Below, piece after piece: positions 22,558 to 31,391 of a stretch of DNA of 33,061 nucleotides. The stretch is from Donghicola sp041224595. Lineage in GTDB: Bacteria > Pseudomonadota > Alphaproteobacteria > Rhodobacterales > Rhodobacteraceae. Below the pieces are notes generated by a model that made no database searches, was not told the DNA's origin, and saw only the letters and a list, made by a program, of their open reading frames with translations. The position numbers and the translations under genes were made by a program. The stretch is taken from assembly GCF_041224595.1 (NCBI RefSeq), contig NZ_JBGFGN010000089.1, positions 1 to 33,061 of the forward strand. The letters are read 5' to 3'. Each line of letters starts with the position of its first letter. The stretch's first letter is position 1.

Positions 22558-22785
22558 ATGTACTCTCCGGATCGGTGCGGGCGTTAACCCTGTTTTAGGT
22601 TTCGGACGATGTGCGGACTTCCGGACTTTGTCCCAATTGCGATTCGCGGCATACTAGTCCCACGATTTTGAGGCGTCGAACCAATACCAAGTATTTTTTC
22701 AACTGCTTGCGTCTGACCCTTGTGGGTATTTGATTTTTGTATCCGCGTTCCGGATCTGATGCTGGCTTTTTCCGGAGGGCCAGAT

Positions 22786-24435
22786 ATGGCGAAATACTCC
22801 CTATCTGCTGGCGTGATTGCCGCAGTAGTTTCCTTGTCTCTTGGAACCAATGCACTCGCTGACGACAGTTTCGCACGTGGTCTTGTCGGCGGTATTATCG
22901 GCGGGGCGATCGCAAACAGTGTCGCTAACTCCAAGCCGCGTACGACCACAACCCAGAAAACCTACGTAAAACCGCGAACAAGCGGGATCTCCTCGGCCCA
23001 GCGGGAATCCAACCGAGAGGTGCAGCGCGCCCTGAACCATTTTGGTTTCCCCGCAGGCACCGCCGATGGCGTGCTCGGGTCCAAGTCCCGCGCTGCAGTC
23101 TCGCAATATCAGGCGCTTTTGTCTTTTCCCGTAGATGGCACACTCAATGACATTGAGCGCAACATACTTGTGACCGCGTACCAGCGTGCCATGATGGGCG
23201 GGCAGTACGTTACGCAAACCGTCTCGACCCACCCGATGGGCATGCGTGGGCTTTTGATGAAGCAAAAGGAAGAGGCACTCGGCGTTGGGGGCACGACGCA
23301 GATGTCCGGCAACTACGGCGGCCTGCCGCCCGAGGTCGCGCAAGCCGTGGACGAGATCGCCCGCAATTCTGGTGTCGAAGGCACAGCATTGATGCAGCGT
23401 GCAGGGTTCATCCAGCTGGCGGATATGAACAGGGATGGCAGAACCGACTACCTGATTGACACCTCGAAAAGTGGCTCTCAATTCTGGTGCAGTGCCCAAA
23501 GCTGTATCGCGCGTGTGTTTGCGTCGACACCGACGGGCTTTCAACAGAACGATTTTCAGGTGACGGGCCAAGAGCAGATCATTCCTGCCGCCTTCACATG
23601 CCAGCAAGGGAACTGTTCGCTGACCGATGTGGCCCCCCAGCCCGCTGTTGCCGCACCAGTCGCGCCTGTGGAACCAGAAGAGGCACTGCCAGAAACCGAG
23701 ATGGCCTCGGCCACAGGTCCGGTGGTGCCGAATTTCTTTTCAGTGCCTGTGACGGCTGAGTCGATCAGCGCGGCGCCGTTCTGCTCCAAAATCGCGGTGA
23801 ATACCGCCAAAGCGGGCGGCCCCGAGACGGCAGCCGCGATGACCAGCCCGGCCCAAGCCATTGGCGAGCAGTTTTGCATGTTGCGCGATATCACGATTGA
23901 CCGAAGCGAAACGCTGCTCTCGAAAATTGAGGGCTTCACACCACAGCAGATCGCAGAGCAATGCGCGGGCTTTGCAGAGCACCTATCGCCAGCGATTACA
24001 GCCGCAGCAGCGGGCGAGCGTGATCAGGCGTTGGCAGCGACAACAGCGGTGCTCCAAGAGCTTGGTATGCCCCCAGAGCAGATCGTGGGAACCGCGCAGA
24101 TCTGCCTAGGCGTTGGGTACCGGACTGACGCCATGCCTACAGCGATTGCATCGGCGCTGGCATTGTCGGCAGTAAACCTAGGCGCTTACGAAGAGATGGT
24201 CGGCCATCATCTGGCGACCGGAGTAGGAGGCACTATGCGTCCTGATTTGGCCGTGGCCTGGTATGACAAAGCTTTTGAAGCCACGCAGAAGGCCAGCGCA
24301 GAGCCACTTCGCGCGCCCGACGACGCAGAGGGGCAGACACTGGTCGTAGCTGCTTCGCACAAATTGACTGGGGCTGCAAAACCCAAACCGAACCTTATGG
24401 ATTTCGGCGCAGCCGCCGGAGCGGCATCGCAATAA
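22786..24435 (+). CDS. Secreted peptidoglycan-binding-domain protein, unknown role
   Basis: This 549-aa protein has a signal peptide (YSLSAGVIAAVVSLSLGTNALA, cleavage after residue ~23), then a glycine-rich hydrophobic stretch (GLVGGIIGGAIANSVA). A PG_binding_1 repeat follows at about 75-125 (NREVQRALNHFGFPAGTADGVLG, SRAAVSQYQ). The central part has DMNRDGRTDYLID, which resembles an FG-GAP/EF-hand-like calcium loop, and cysteines in FWCSAQSCIARVF and FTCQQGNC that could form disulfides. A Pro/Ala/Glu-rich linker (~285-305) leads to a helical C-terminal half with no known domain. ATG 22786 follows GGAGG by 8 bases; the frame is open from 22720 but that part is not a signal sequence. Likely periplasmic and wall-associated; function unknown. 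Confidence 0.75.
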   Translation: MAKYSLSAGVIAAVVSLSLGTNALADDSFARGLVGGIIGGAIANSVANSKPRTTTTQKTYVKPRTSGISSAQRESNREVQRALNHFGFPAGTADGVLGSKSRAAVSQYQALLSFPVDGTLNDIERNILVTAYQRAMMGGQYVTQTVSTHPMGMRGLLMKQKEEALGVGGTTQMSGNYGGLPPEVAQAVDEIARNSGVEGTALMQRAGFIQLADMNRDGRTDYLIDTSKSGSQFWCSAQSCIARVFASTPTGFQQNDFQVTGQEQIIPAAFTCQQGNCSLTDVAPQPAVAAPVAPVEPEEALPETEMASATGPVVPNFFSVPVTAESISAAPFCSKIAVNTAKAGGPETAAAMTSPAQAIGEQFCMLRDITIDRSETLLSKIEGFTPQQIAEQCAGFAEHLSPAITAAAAGERDQALAATTAVLQELGMPPEQIVGTAQICLGVGYRTDAMPTAIASALALSAVNLGAYEEMVGHHLATGVGGTMRPDLAVAWYDKAFEATQKASAEPLRAPDDAEGQTLVVAASHKLTGAAKPKPNLMDFGAAAGAASQ

Positions 24436-24436
24436 G

Positions 24437-24485
24437 GGCTGTTTTCGCGCCATACCCCCACGACGCGCGAAGGTCGGAAACAGCC
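24437..24485 (+). terminator. Hairpin after the peptidoglycan-binding protein gene
   Basis: GGCTGTTT (24437-24444) pairs with AAACAGCC (24478-24485), and TTCGCGC (24444-24450) with GCGCGAA (24465-24471), giving a two-part stem just past the stop codon. No long T-run follows, so termination may be inefficient or Rho-dependent. Confidence 0.45.
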
Positions 24486-24581
24486 TTCGCGCCTCTATCG
24501 AAAAAATATGGAAAAGGGTGAAAAATCCGCTTTTCATCTGCAGCGCGACTCGCTAAGAACCGCGCACCAAGTCAAGACAGT

Positions 24582-24668
24582 GCGGTCGTGGCGGAATTGG
24601 TAGACGCGCAGCGTTGAGGTCGCTGTGGGGTAACTCCCGTGGAAGTTCGAGTCTTCTCGACCGCACCA
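24582..24668 (+). tRNA. tRNA-Leu, anticodon GAG
   Basis: The 87-base gene has a 7-bp acceptor stem GCGGTCG/CGACCGC, discriminator A and an encoded CCA (24666-24668). The anticodon arm is CAGCG-TTGAGGT-CGCTG, giving anticodon GAG (reads CUC/CUU). A long variable arm (GTGGGGTAACTCCCG region) marks it as a class II tRNA, and the T-arm reads AAGTTCGAGTCTT. Upstream and downstream flanks (146 and 136 bases) hold no other gene. Confidence 0.95.
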
Positions 24669-24804
24669 TCTCTCTCCCGAGAATGTACTTCGATTGCACT
24701 CAAGCAATCCTGTTTTCGCGTTTAGTCCTGTGTTTCTTTACCGAATAGTCAAATAGAGTCGTCCAAGAAGATGACACGCTAGCCGACTTTCGATCAGGAA
24801 TTCT

Positions 24805-25458
24805 ATGAACGATACCGCCGAGCATGCACCGCTCAGAGCCACGTCTATTGCTGCGACACTTGAGGCCGAGATCATCACCGGTCAGATCACGGGCGGCACC
24901 AAGCTAGAAGAACAAAGCATCGGTGACAGATTCGGGGTGTCTCGGACCCCGGTCCGCGAGGCGCTTCATTTGCTGGCGGCGCGCGCCCTAGTCGAGCGTA
25001 TCCCCTATCGTGGCGTGATCGTCGCCCAACTGGATCGGGGGCGGATCGAGCAATTGTTCGAAGCAATGGCCGAAACCGAAGCGATGTGTGGACGGTATGC
25101 GGCTGAACGGATGTCGATTGGCGAACGGGGTGCATTGCAATCCCTGCACGAAAAAATGCGGAGCCTTGCGTCCAACGGAGAATTCGCCGCTTACAAAGAG
25201 GCGAATACCGAGTTTCATAGACTGATATACGCGGGTTCTCACAACGTGGACATCATCGCGATGGCGGAGGCTATGTGGCAAAAGCTTGCACCGTTTCGTA
25301 GATCGCAACTCGGCCACGCTGAACGTGTTTCTCAGTCATGTCAGGAACACGAAGCGATTGTCCGCGCGATCGTGGATCGGGACAGAGGATCAGCGGATCT
25401 TGCGTTGCGCCGCCATTTGCTCGGGGCCGCTCAGGAATGTTTGGCGAAGATGCGCTAA
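24805..25458 (+). CDS. GntR-family regulator, FadR (FCD) subfamily
   Basis: This 217-aa protein has the winged helix (about 10-75; RFGVSRTPVREALHLLAARALVE) and an FCD effector domain (about 85-210; EANTEFHRLIYAGSHN with the ligand-binding His, and HEAIVRAIVDRDRGSADLALRRHL). AGGAATTCT precedes the ATG. It has the same layout as the GntR gene at 13792 but the two are clearly distinct in sequence. The next gene is a rhodanese 59 bases away on the same strand. The regulated pathway cannot be told from neighbours. Confidence 0.92.
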   Translation: MNDTAEHAPLRATSIAATLEAEIITGQITGGTKLEEQSIGDRFGVSRTPVREALHLLAARALVERIPYRGVIVAQLDRGRIEQLFEAMAETEAMCGRYAAERMSIGERGALQSLHEKMRSLASNGEFAAYKEANTEFHRLIYAGSHNVDIIAMAEAMWQKLAPFRRSQLGHAERVSQSCQEHEAIVRAIVDRDRGSADLALRRHLLGAAQECLAKMR

Positions 25459-25517
25459 CCCTCGCCAGCCCTCGGCTGCTGAGTTAGCCTAGGTCCAAAG
25501 CAATTGGGGAGGGTGTA

Positions 25518-25901
25518 ATGTCCATAGGAATCAAAGAACTGTTGGAGGAAGCGCGGCGAGAGGTCGTGTCGCTGAGCGTCCATGATGCCGATGCGAAGCG
25601 ACAGACCTCCAACACGGTGTTCATTGACATCCGGGATGTGCGCGAATTGCAACGGGACGGTATGGTCAGCGGTGCGCGGCACGCGCCGCGGGGTATGCTG
25701 GAGTTCTGGATTGATCCGGATAGCCCCTATCACAAATCCTATTTCGCCGAAGACAAGACGTTTGTCTTTTATTGCGCGTCTGGTTGGCGGTCGCTTTTGG
25801 CTGCGCAGGTGGCGCAGCGTATGGGATTGCGCTGCGCGTCGATGGAGGGCGGCTTTGGCGCGTGGCGCGAGGCGGGATTGCCGACGGAACCTCGCGATTA
25901 G
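25518..25901 (+). CDS. Rhodanese-like sulfurtransferase
   Basis: This 127-aa single-domain rhodanese has the VFIDIRDVRELQRDG strand (about 34-48), GARHAPRGMLEFW, and the active-site loop YCASGWRS with the persulfide Cys near residue 95, then FGAWREAGLP at the C-terminus. Such proteins pass sulfur between small thiols or proteins in the cytoplasm; the acceptor here is unknown. The GGGGAGGG ribosome site is strong. Its stop TAG overlaps the stop TAA of the converging AEC gene through the shared TTAG at 25898-25901. Confidence 0.9.
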   Translation: MSIGIKELLEEARREVVSLSVHDADAKRQTSNTVFIDIRDVRELQRDGMVSGARHAPRGMLEFWIDPDSPYHKSYFAEDKTFVFYCASGWRSLLAAQVAQRMGLRCASMEGGFGAWREAGLPTEPRD

Positions 25902-26827
25902 GGCAGGATCGACAGCCAGCCCCAGACGGTGATGATCGAGCCTGCTGTCGCCAGCAGCACGGCCGAGGCTGCCACACGACGCGCCCGTCCGTACATATTG
26001 GCAAAGAGGTAGGCATTGACGCCCGGCGCCATGGATGCGGTCAGGATCAGCGACCGTGTTTGATCGACGTTCAGGTTCTGCATGTGGCCAAGGGTCCACG
26101 AGATCGATGGGTGCACCACAAGCGAGACAAAGCAGACAAAAGCAATCGTCTTGAGGTCACCTTCGGGGCGGTAGCGGTAGAGCACACCACCAAGGCCAAA
26201 GAGCGCGACGGGAATGGCCGCGCGGATCATCATGTCGATCGCATCATTCAGCGGTGTCGGCAGGGTCAATCCGGTCAGATTCACAACCAGTCCCGTGCTG
26301 ATGCCTAGGATGAGCGGATTGCGGAACATCGCCTTTAGGACTTTGGGGGCGATGACGGCGGGGCCAGCCCCTTGGGCGCGGGCGATCTCCATCGCGGTGA
26401 TCCCAAGCCCGTAGCAAAAGGGCGAGTGCATTGCGATGATGGCGTAGTTGTTCGTCAGAGCCGCTTCGCCATAGGCGCGTTCGGTGATCGGAATGCCCAA
26501 CAGCAGCGAGTTCGAGAACAGACAGCAGAACCCGATGGCGACCGAATCTTCCCAGTCCCGTTTGAACACGTAGCGCGCGACAAGCAGGCCAAGGATAAAG
26601 CCGCCGACAGCGCCACCGTAAAAACTGCTCAGCAGGCTAAAATCAAAGTTCGCCTTGAGGTCCAGTTGCGAGATGCCGCGGAACAGCAGGCAGGGCACTG
26701 CAAAGTTCTGGGCAAAGCGCATCACCCCGTCGACAGCACTGTCCGAGAACAGCTTGCGCCAAGTGACCAGATACCCGAAGCCAATGACGATAAAAACGGG
26801 GACAATGACTTCGAGCAGAATTTGCAT
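25898..26827 (-). CDS. AEC-family (auxin efflux carrier) permease
   Basis: This 309-aa inner-membrane protein has about ten hydrophobic segments in the AEC pattern, starting ILLEVIVPVFIVIGFGYLV and including FAQNFAVPCLLFRGI, SNSLLLGIPITERAYG and the C-terminal ILTASMAPGVNAYLFANMYG. AEC carriers move small carboxylates or similar anions. It starts right where the MBL hydrolase gene stops (ATG 26827, preceding stop ending 26828), so it is the last gene of the tight minus-strand run and is probably translated by coupling. Substrate not known. Confidence 0.88.
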   Translation of the reverse strand: MQILLEVIVPVFIVIGFGYLVTWRKLFSDSAVDGVMRFAQNFAVPCLLFRGISQLDLKANFDFSLLSSFYGGAVGGFILGLLVARYVFKRDWEDSVAIGFCCLFSNSLLLGIPITERAYGEAALTNNYAIIAMHSPFCYGLGITAMEIARAQGAGPAVIAPKVLKAMFRNPLILGISTGLVVNLTGLTLPTPLNDAIDMMIRAAIPVALFGLGGVLYRYRPEGDLKTIAFVCFVSLVVHPSISWTLGHMQNLNVDQTRSLILTASMAPGVNAYLFANMYGRARRVAASAVLLATAGSIITVWGWLSILP

Positions 26828-27625
26828 TTAATCTGGATACCTTAGGACCATACCATCGTAAGCAGGGGATACATGGTCCGGGGTCTCCGCTTCAACGTCT
26901 GCGTAATCAAGATCGATATGCATATTCGTCAAAACGGCTGTGCGCGGTTTCACTTTGTCGATCCACTCTAGCGCTTTGTCGAGGTGCGCGTGGGTCGGGT
27001 GGGGCTTGCGGCGCAGGGCGTCGACGATCCAGCATTCCAGCCCATCCAATGCAGGCCATGCATCGGCATAAATCTCTGAAACATCAGGGAGGTACGCGAT
27101 GTCCTTAATGCGGAACCCGAGGGCGTCGATGCTGCCATGGGCGACTTTGAAAGGGGTCAGTGTCACGTCACCGCCCGCGCCAGAGATCGTCACGGGTCCT
27201 TTGATTGTGTGCATGTTCAGGATCGATGGATAAGGCGAGCCCTCTGGCTGCACGAACGCATAACTGAACCGAGTGAGCAGGCTGTCTTGGGTGTCGCCAT
27301 CTGCCCAAACGTCCAGCTGATGCCCAAGGTTAAAGACCACTTGGCGCAGGTCGTCGAGCCCGTGGACGTGGTCCGCATGGGCGTGTGTGTAGACAACGCC
27401 GTCCAAAGTCCCAGCACCAGCGCCGATCAGCTGCGCCCGCATGTCGGGCGTTGTGTCGATTAGAACACGGGTGATGCCGTCTTCGGTTTCCCGCTCGACC
27501 AAGAGCGAGCAGCGGCGGCGGATGTTCTTTGGGTTCTCTGGGTCGCATTCGCCCCAGTGCCCACCAATGCGGGGCACCCCGCCGGACGACCCACAGCCCA
27601 GAATGGTAAAGCGCAGCTCGGCCAT
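26828..27625 (-). CDS. Metallo-beta-lactamase-fold hydrolase (PhnP-like)
   Basis: This 265-aa protein has the MBL metal site THAHADHVHGLDDLR (HxHxDH, about 80-94), preceded by ILGCGSSGGVPRIGG and followed by the later metal ligands around KVAHGS and the C-terminal NMHIDLDY. The short GCGSSGGVP start and the HGLDDLR sequence match the PhnP-like phosphodiesterase group. No phosphonate (phn) genes are in the window, so a phosphonate role is not supported; a general phosphodiesterase role (cyclic phosphate or nucleotide) is more cautious. It directly abuts tatD (stop of tatD-like gene and ATG here are adjacent at 27625/27626) and the AEC gene. Confidence 0.88.
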   Translation of the reverse strand: MAELRFTILGCGSSGGVPRIGGHWGECDPENPKNIRRRCSLLVERETEDGITRVLIDTTPDMRAQLIGAGAGTLDGVVYTHAHADHVHGLDDLRQVVFNLGHQLDVWADGDTQDSLLTRFSYAFVQPEGSPYPSILNMHTIKGPVTISGAGGDVTLTPFKVAHGSIDALGFRIKDIAYLPDVSEIYADAWPALDGLECWIVDALRRKPHPTHAHLDKALEWIDKVKPRTAVLTNMHIDLDYADVEAETPDHVSPAYDGMVLRYPD

Positions 27626-28432
27626 TTACGCGGCCTCTTGATAGGCCACGACCTTGGAAAACAGGCGCTCGAAGTTGGCTTGGGTTGCTGCCGCAAAATC
27701 TTCGTAGCTGATGCCGAAAGCCTCGGCACCCTTTTGCGCGGTGTGCACGGTAAAGGACGGCTCATTGCGCTTGCCGCGATAGGGCGGCGGCGCCAGATAA
27801 GGGCTGTCGGTTTCGACCAGAATGCGGTCCAAGGGCGCGGCGGCAAAGATATCGCGCAGGTCTTGGCTTTTGGGGAAAGCGGCGATGCCGGACATGGACA
27901 AGTAGAACCCCAAATCCAAAGCCGCACGGCCCAGTTCCGCAGAACTGGAGAAGCAGTGCATCACGCAGTCATAGGCGCCGTTCTTATATTCCTCGGTCAG
28001 GATGCGCGCCATATCCTCGTCTGCGGAGCGCGCGTGGATGATCAGGGGCAGGCCGCTCTGGCGGGCCGCAGCGATGTGGATGCGCAGGCTCTCTTGCTGC
28101 ACCTGCGCGCTTTCGGCCGTGTAGAAATAATCCAGACCCGTTTCGCCAATGCCCACCATTTTCGGGTGCTTTGTGAGCTCCAGAATTTGGTCCACTGTCA
28201 TGGGGGGATGTTCTGCCGCACTCATGGGATGGACGCCAAAGGTATAGAATACCTGCGCATAGGTCTCAGCGATTTGGCGAACGCGGGGCTCGTTCTCGAG
28301 TTTCGTGCAAATCGACACCATCCGAGTGACCCCAGCGCCGAGGGCGCGTTCGACGATCTGATCCAATTCGCCGTCGAAATCGGGGAAATCCAGATGGCAG
28401 TGACTGTCGGTGATTTCTGCTGTCGCGCTCAT
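27626..28432 (-). CDS. tatD: TatD-family deoxyribonuclease-type hydrolase
   Basis: This 268-aa protein is a TatD-type metal-dependent hydrolase (TIM barrel): the metal-binding N-terminus reads ITDSHCHLDFPDF (about 8-20), followed by FGVHPMSA, GIGETGLDYFY (metal-bridging Glu), IHARSA, HCFSSSAELG and VETDSPYLAPPPYRGKRNEP. TatD proteins are 3'-5' exonucleases or D-aminoacyl-type hydrolases; the Rhodobacterales version sits with holB and tmk, as in E. coli where ycfH follows holB. It overlaps holB by 4 bases (ATGA at 28429-28432). Confidence 0.92.
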   Translation of the reverse strand: MSATAEITDSHCHLDFPDFDGELDQIVERALGAGVTRMVSICTKLENEPRVRQIAETYAQVFYTFGVHPMSAAEHPPMTVDQILELTKHPKMVGIGETGLDYFYTAESAQVQQESLRIHIAAARQSGLPLIIHARSADEDMARILTEEYKNGAYDCVMHCFSSSAELGRAALDLGFYLSMSGIAAFPKSQDLRDIFAAAPLDRILVETDSPYLAPPPYRGKRNEPSFTVHTAQKGAEAFGISYEDFAAATQANFERLFSKVVAYQEAA

Positions 28433-29574
28433 GCTCCACCCGCTGCCGTTCTGTTCATATGAAACAGCGTATCTAGGATGAGCGCGGAAGGGTCAAGGTT
28501 CACTGCCCGTCCGTGACGGAAACGTGCCAGGATGTCTTGCGCCTGATCGGCCCATTTGCGCGCTGCCCACGCATCGGGCGCAAGCTTCGCAAAGACCTGC
28601 GTTTCATGGCCGGTGGCGGGCATTGGGGCAGGGACGCCAAGGCTGCCCTGTCGCGCCATACGGGCGATGGCCAGATCGAGCAGGGTTTCGAACAGCTCTA
28701 ACTTGGCGTCATTGCCGCGCGCGGCCAGATGGTCAGCGAGCTTGATCGCTTGGGGCTGATCAAGGCGCGGCATCGTGTCCATCAGACTGATCAGTTGTTC
28801 GTAGAGTTTCAGCCCGTCCAGCCGGATCAAGCGCATTGCTCCGCCGACTGACCCTCCGGATAAAGTTGCGAGCGCGGCGGCATCGTCTACGGGTTCTGCA
28901 CCTGCTTGGGACAGGGCCGCGGTCATGTTCACCGCATCCAGCGGACGCAGGCGCAACTCGCGGCAACGCGATCGGATGGTCGGCAACAAGCGCGAGGGTT
29001 GGTGCGAGACCAAGAGGATTGTGGTGCGGGCAGGGGGCTCCTCTAGCATTTTGAGGATCGCGTTGGCGGCCTGAACGTTCATGTCGTCGGCGGCGTCCAC
29101 GATGACCACGCGGCGGCGGCCATCCACTGCGGACATGCCAAAGAACCCGTGCAGTTTGCGCACTTCGTCCACGGTGATCATGGATTTCAGCTTTTTGGTT
29201 TTATCATTCCAGCCACGGCGCAACAGGAATAGGCCGGGTTCAGACAGGGCAACGACTTGCTGAGCGACCGGATCTTCGGGAGAGACGCGCATCGTCGTGG
29301 GCGGGGGCGGCGCACCGAAAAGCCCGCCGTCATCCTCAAGCGGTTGAGACAATAGGAACTTGGCGATCTGCCAAGCGAGTGTCGCTTTGCCGACCCCTTG
29401 TGGGCCGCTGATCAGCCAACCATGGTGCAGGCGTCCGCTGTTGAAGGCATCCAGAAAGGCTTGCTCTGCCTCGGGGTGCCCTATCAAAGTTTCGGTTTCG
29501 CGCGGGTGCGGGGCGCCTTCGACGCGGTCTGCCTCTGGGATCAGGTCGTTTTCGGGGACTTCGACCGCTCTCAT
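28429..29574 (-). CDS. holB: DNA polymerase III subunit delta'
   Basis: HolB is the delta' clamp-loader subunit. The 381-aa protein has the AAA+ region with a Walker-A-like GPQGVGKATLAWQIAKFLL (about 58-76), a sensor/linker MLEEPPARTTILLVSHQPS, and the SRC motif TIRSRCRELRL. A DnaA/RuvB-like helical C-terminal follows. The Walker A is intact by sight, although delta' usually does not hydrolyse ATP. It lies between tmk and tatD with 4-base overlaps at both ends, a conserved bacterial arrangement. Confidence 0.95.
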   Translation of the reverse strand: MRAVEVPENDLIPEADRVEGAPHPRETETLIGHPEAEQAFLDAFNSGRLHHGWLISGPQGVGKATLAWQIAKFLLSQPLEDDGGLFGAPPPPTTMRVSPEDPVAQQVVALSEPGLFLLRRGWNDKTKKLKSMITVDEVRKLHGFFGMSAVDGRRRVVIVDAADDMNVQAANAILKMLEEPPARTTILLVSHQPSRLLPTIRSRCRELRLRPLDAVNMTAALSQAGAEPVDDAAALATLSGGSVGGAMRLIRLDGLKLYEQLISLMDTMPRLDQPQAIKLADHLAARGNDAKLELFETLLDLAIARMARQGSLGVPAPMPATGHETQVFAKLAPDAWAARKWADQAQDILARFRHGRAVNLDPSALILDTLFHMNRTAAGGA

Positions 29575-30209
29575 GAACGGGCCTCGTCGTAATGGGCGCG
29601 GATGTCTACGCTGACGGCTTCAATCGGTTGGTCGCCGTTGACGACGCGAAAGCGGTTGGGAAACTCAGCGGCGAGCGCCAGAAAGCCATCGCGCATTTTC
29701 TGCTGGAGCTCAACGCCCATGCTCTCAAACCGCTCTTCGGCCCCTTGCCGACCAAGCGCGCGGCTCAGGCCCACTTCGGGCGGCATGTCTACTAGGATCG
29801 TCAGGTCGGGCTCGCGTCCGATCATCAGGTCGTGCAGGGTGTCGACCTTGGCACGCAGATCGCCACGGCTCAGGCCCTGATACATGCGCGTGCTGTCAGC
29901 AAAACGGTCGCAGATCACGGTGGCGCCTCGTTCCGTCGCGGGATTAATGACCCGCTCCAGATGGTCGCGGCGCGCCGCAGTAAAGAGCAGCAGCTCTGTC
30001 TCGGCGCTCCATCGATCCTTGTCGCCTTGCAGGACAAGTGCGCGGATTTCCTCGGCCCCCGCGCTGCCACCGGGTTCACGTGTCAGGATGACTTCCTGAC
30101 CTTCGGTCTTCAGTTCCTCGGCCAAGAGACGGGCCTGAGTGGACTTCCCCGACCCGTCAATGCCTTCGAAGGTGACGAAGAGCCCCTTCGGGGCAGCTGT
30201 CTGTGCCAT
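29571..30209 (-). CDS. tmk: Thymidylate kinase
   Basis: Tmk phosphorylates dTMP to dTDP. The 212-aa protein has the P-loop FEGIDGSGKSTQARLL (about 14-29), the DRx motif CDRFADSTRMYQG (about 98-110), LTREPGG for dTMP contact, and the LID-region arginines in SRALGRQGAEERFE. Length is usual. ATG 30209 shares one base with the stop of the upstream dac gene (TGATG), and the 3' end overlaps holB by 4 bases, so translation of the three is coupled. Confidence 0.97.
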   Translation of the reverse strand: MAQTAAPKGLFVTFEGIDGSGKSTQARLLAEELKTEGQEVILTREPGGSAGAEEIRALVLQGDKDRWSAETELLLFTAARRDHLERVINPATERGATVICDRFADSTRMYQGLSRGDLRAKVDTLHDLMIGREPDLTILVDMPPEVGLSRALGRQGAEERFESMGVELQQKMRDGFLALAAEFPNRFRVVNGDQPIEAVSVDIRAHYDEARS

Positions 30210-31369
30210 CAGTTTGCGGCAGCCTCGGCTTGTTCATTCAACTTGCGCAGCAGAACCTGCGCGGCGGTGCGAACGCGGCCCGCAAAGCCAGCGCGGGCCA
30301 CACTGCGATCCGCGACCAAGGGCAGGCGGCGTTCGGGCAGACCTTCGGGGTGCAAAACCAGTTCGGCCAATTGCTGGCCTTTGGTGATCGGTGCCTCGAC
30401 AGGGCTGTCGTAGATGACTTCTGCAGGGATTTCATTGCCCGCGAGGACAGGCAGCAGCAATAGCACGTCCTCACGCGGTACGAGGTTAACGCTGGTTTCG
30501 TTGCCCATCCATACCTTGGCTGTGGCCAAAGGGGCCGTAGGCTCCGTGATATGGCGTTCGGCAAACTGGCGGAAGGCCCATGTGGCAATCCGCTCTGCCT
30601 CTTCTGCGCGCTGCGCCTGCGAGGCCAGACCGCTCATGGCAAAGATCACGCGGCGTTCGCCCTGTTTGGCCGACCCGACCAGACCATAGCCCGCCTCTTC
30701 GGTGTGGCCGGTTTTCAGGCCATCAGCCCCGATGTTCAGACGCAGCAAGGGGTTGCGGTTTCGTGTGTTTTGCGGCGCGCGGCCATCGAACGCGAACTCT
30801 TTCTGCGCAAACAGGGGATAATACTGCGGGAAGTCCTGCATCAGGCGATCGGACAGCACCACCAGATCCTTCATGCTCATGCGGTGACCGGGTGCGGGCC
30901 AACCGTTCGAGTTCGCAAAGGTCGAGTTGGTCAGGCCAATCTGCTTGCCCCGCTCGGTCATCATGCGGGCAAAACCAGCTTCGGTTCCGTCAGGGGACAG
31001 GGCCTCGGCCAGAACGGCACAGGCGTCATTGCCGGACAGCACGATCACGCCGCGGATCAGATCCTCGACCGCGACACGATCTGTGGTGTCCAAAAACATG
31101 GTTGATCCGCCATAGCCCATGGCGTGCTGGGATACAGGCAGGCGCTCGTTCAGAGTGAGGCGCCCGTCACCAAGCGCCTCGAAAGTCATATAAAGCGTCA
31201 TCAACTTGGACATTGACGCCGGAGGCAGGGCCTGATCGGCATTTTTTGCCAGCAGCACCGTCCCTGTCGTCTGGTCAAAGACATAGGCCGCCCGCGCCTG
31301 CGTATCGAACGCAAAGGCGGGCAGGGCGGTGGAGGCCACAAGGGCTGCTATCATCAGCAGATTACGCAT
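30209..31369 (-). CDS. D-alanyl-D-alanine carboxypeptidase (PBP5/6-type)
   Basis: This 386-aa low-molecular-weight penicillin-binding protein trims the terminal D-Ala from peptidoglycan pentapeptides. It has a signal peptide (RNLLMIAALVASTALPAFA, cleaved near residue 20), then the three active-site motifs: SMSK (S-x-x-K), SGNDA (S-x-N), and KTG in GLKTGHTEEAGYG. The C-terminal part (about 280-360) is the PBP5_C beta domain, and the last ~20 residues (ARAGFAGRVRTAAQVLLRKLNE) resemble the membrane-anchoring amphipathic helix. It follows the SPOR lipoprotein gene by 22 bases, so these wall genes head the operon. dacA/dacC naming is left open. Confidence 0.95.
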   Translation of the reverse strand: MRNLLMIAALVASTALPAFAFDTQARAAYVFDQTTGTVLLAKNADQALPPASMSKLMTLYMTFEALGDGRLTLNERLPVSQHAMGYGGSTMFLDTTDRVAVEDLIRGVIVLSGNDACAVLAEALSPDGTEAGFARMMTERGKQIGLTNSTFANSNGWPAPGHRMSMKDLVVLSDRLMQDFPQYYPLFAQKEFAFDGRAPQNTRNRNPLLRLNIGADGLKTGHTEEAGYGLVGSAKQGERRVIFAMSGLASQAQRAEEAERIATWAFRQFAERHITEPTAPLATAKVWMGNETSVNLVPREDVLLLLPVLAGNEIPAEVIYDSPVEAPITKGQQLAELVLHPEGLPERRLPLVADRSVARAGFAGRVRTAAQVLLRKLNEQAEAAAN

Positions 31370-31391
31370 TACAATTTCCTCTGGTCGGAGG

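Noticed and set aside
22584..22598. TTAA-N7-TTAG resembling a CtrA box near the lipB start
   Set aside because: One mismatch in the second half-site and a location relevant to housekeeping lipB make chance likely; not listed as a site.
22682..22730. AATACC and GGTATT as a dyad upstream of the peptidoglycan-binding protein gene
   Set aside because: Six bases only, about 36 bases apart; not distinguishable from chance.
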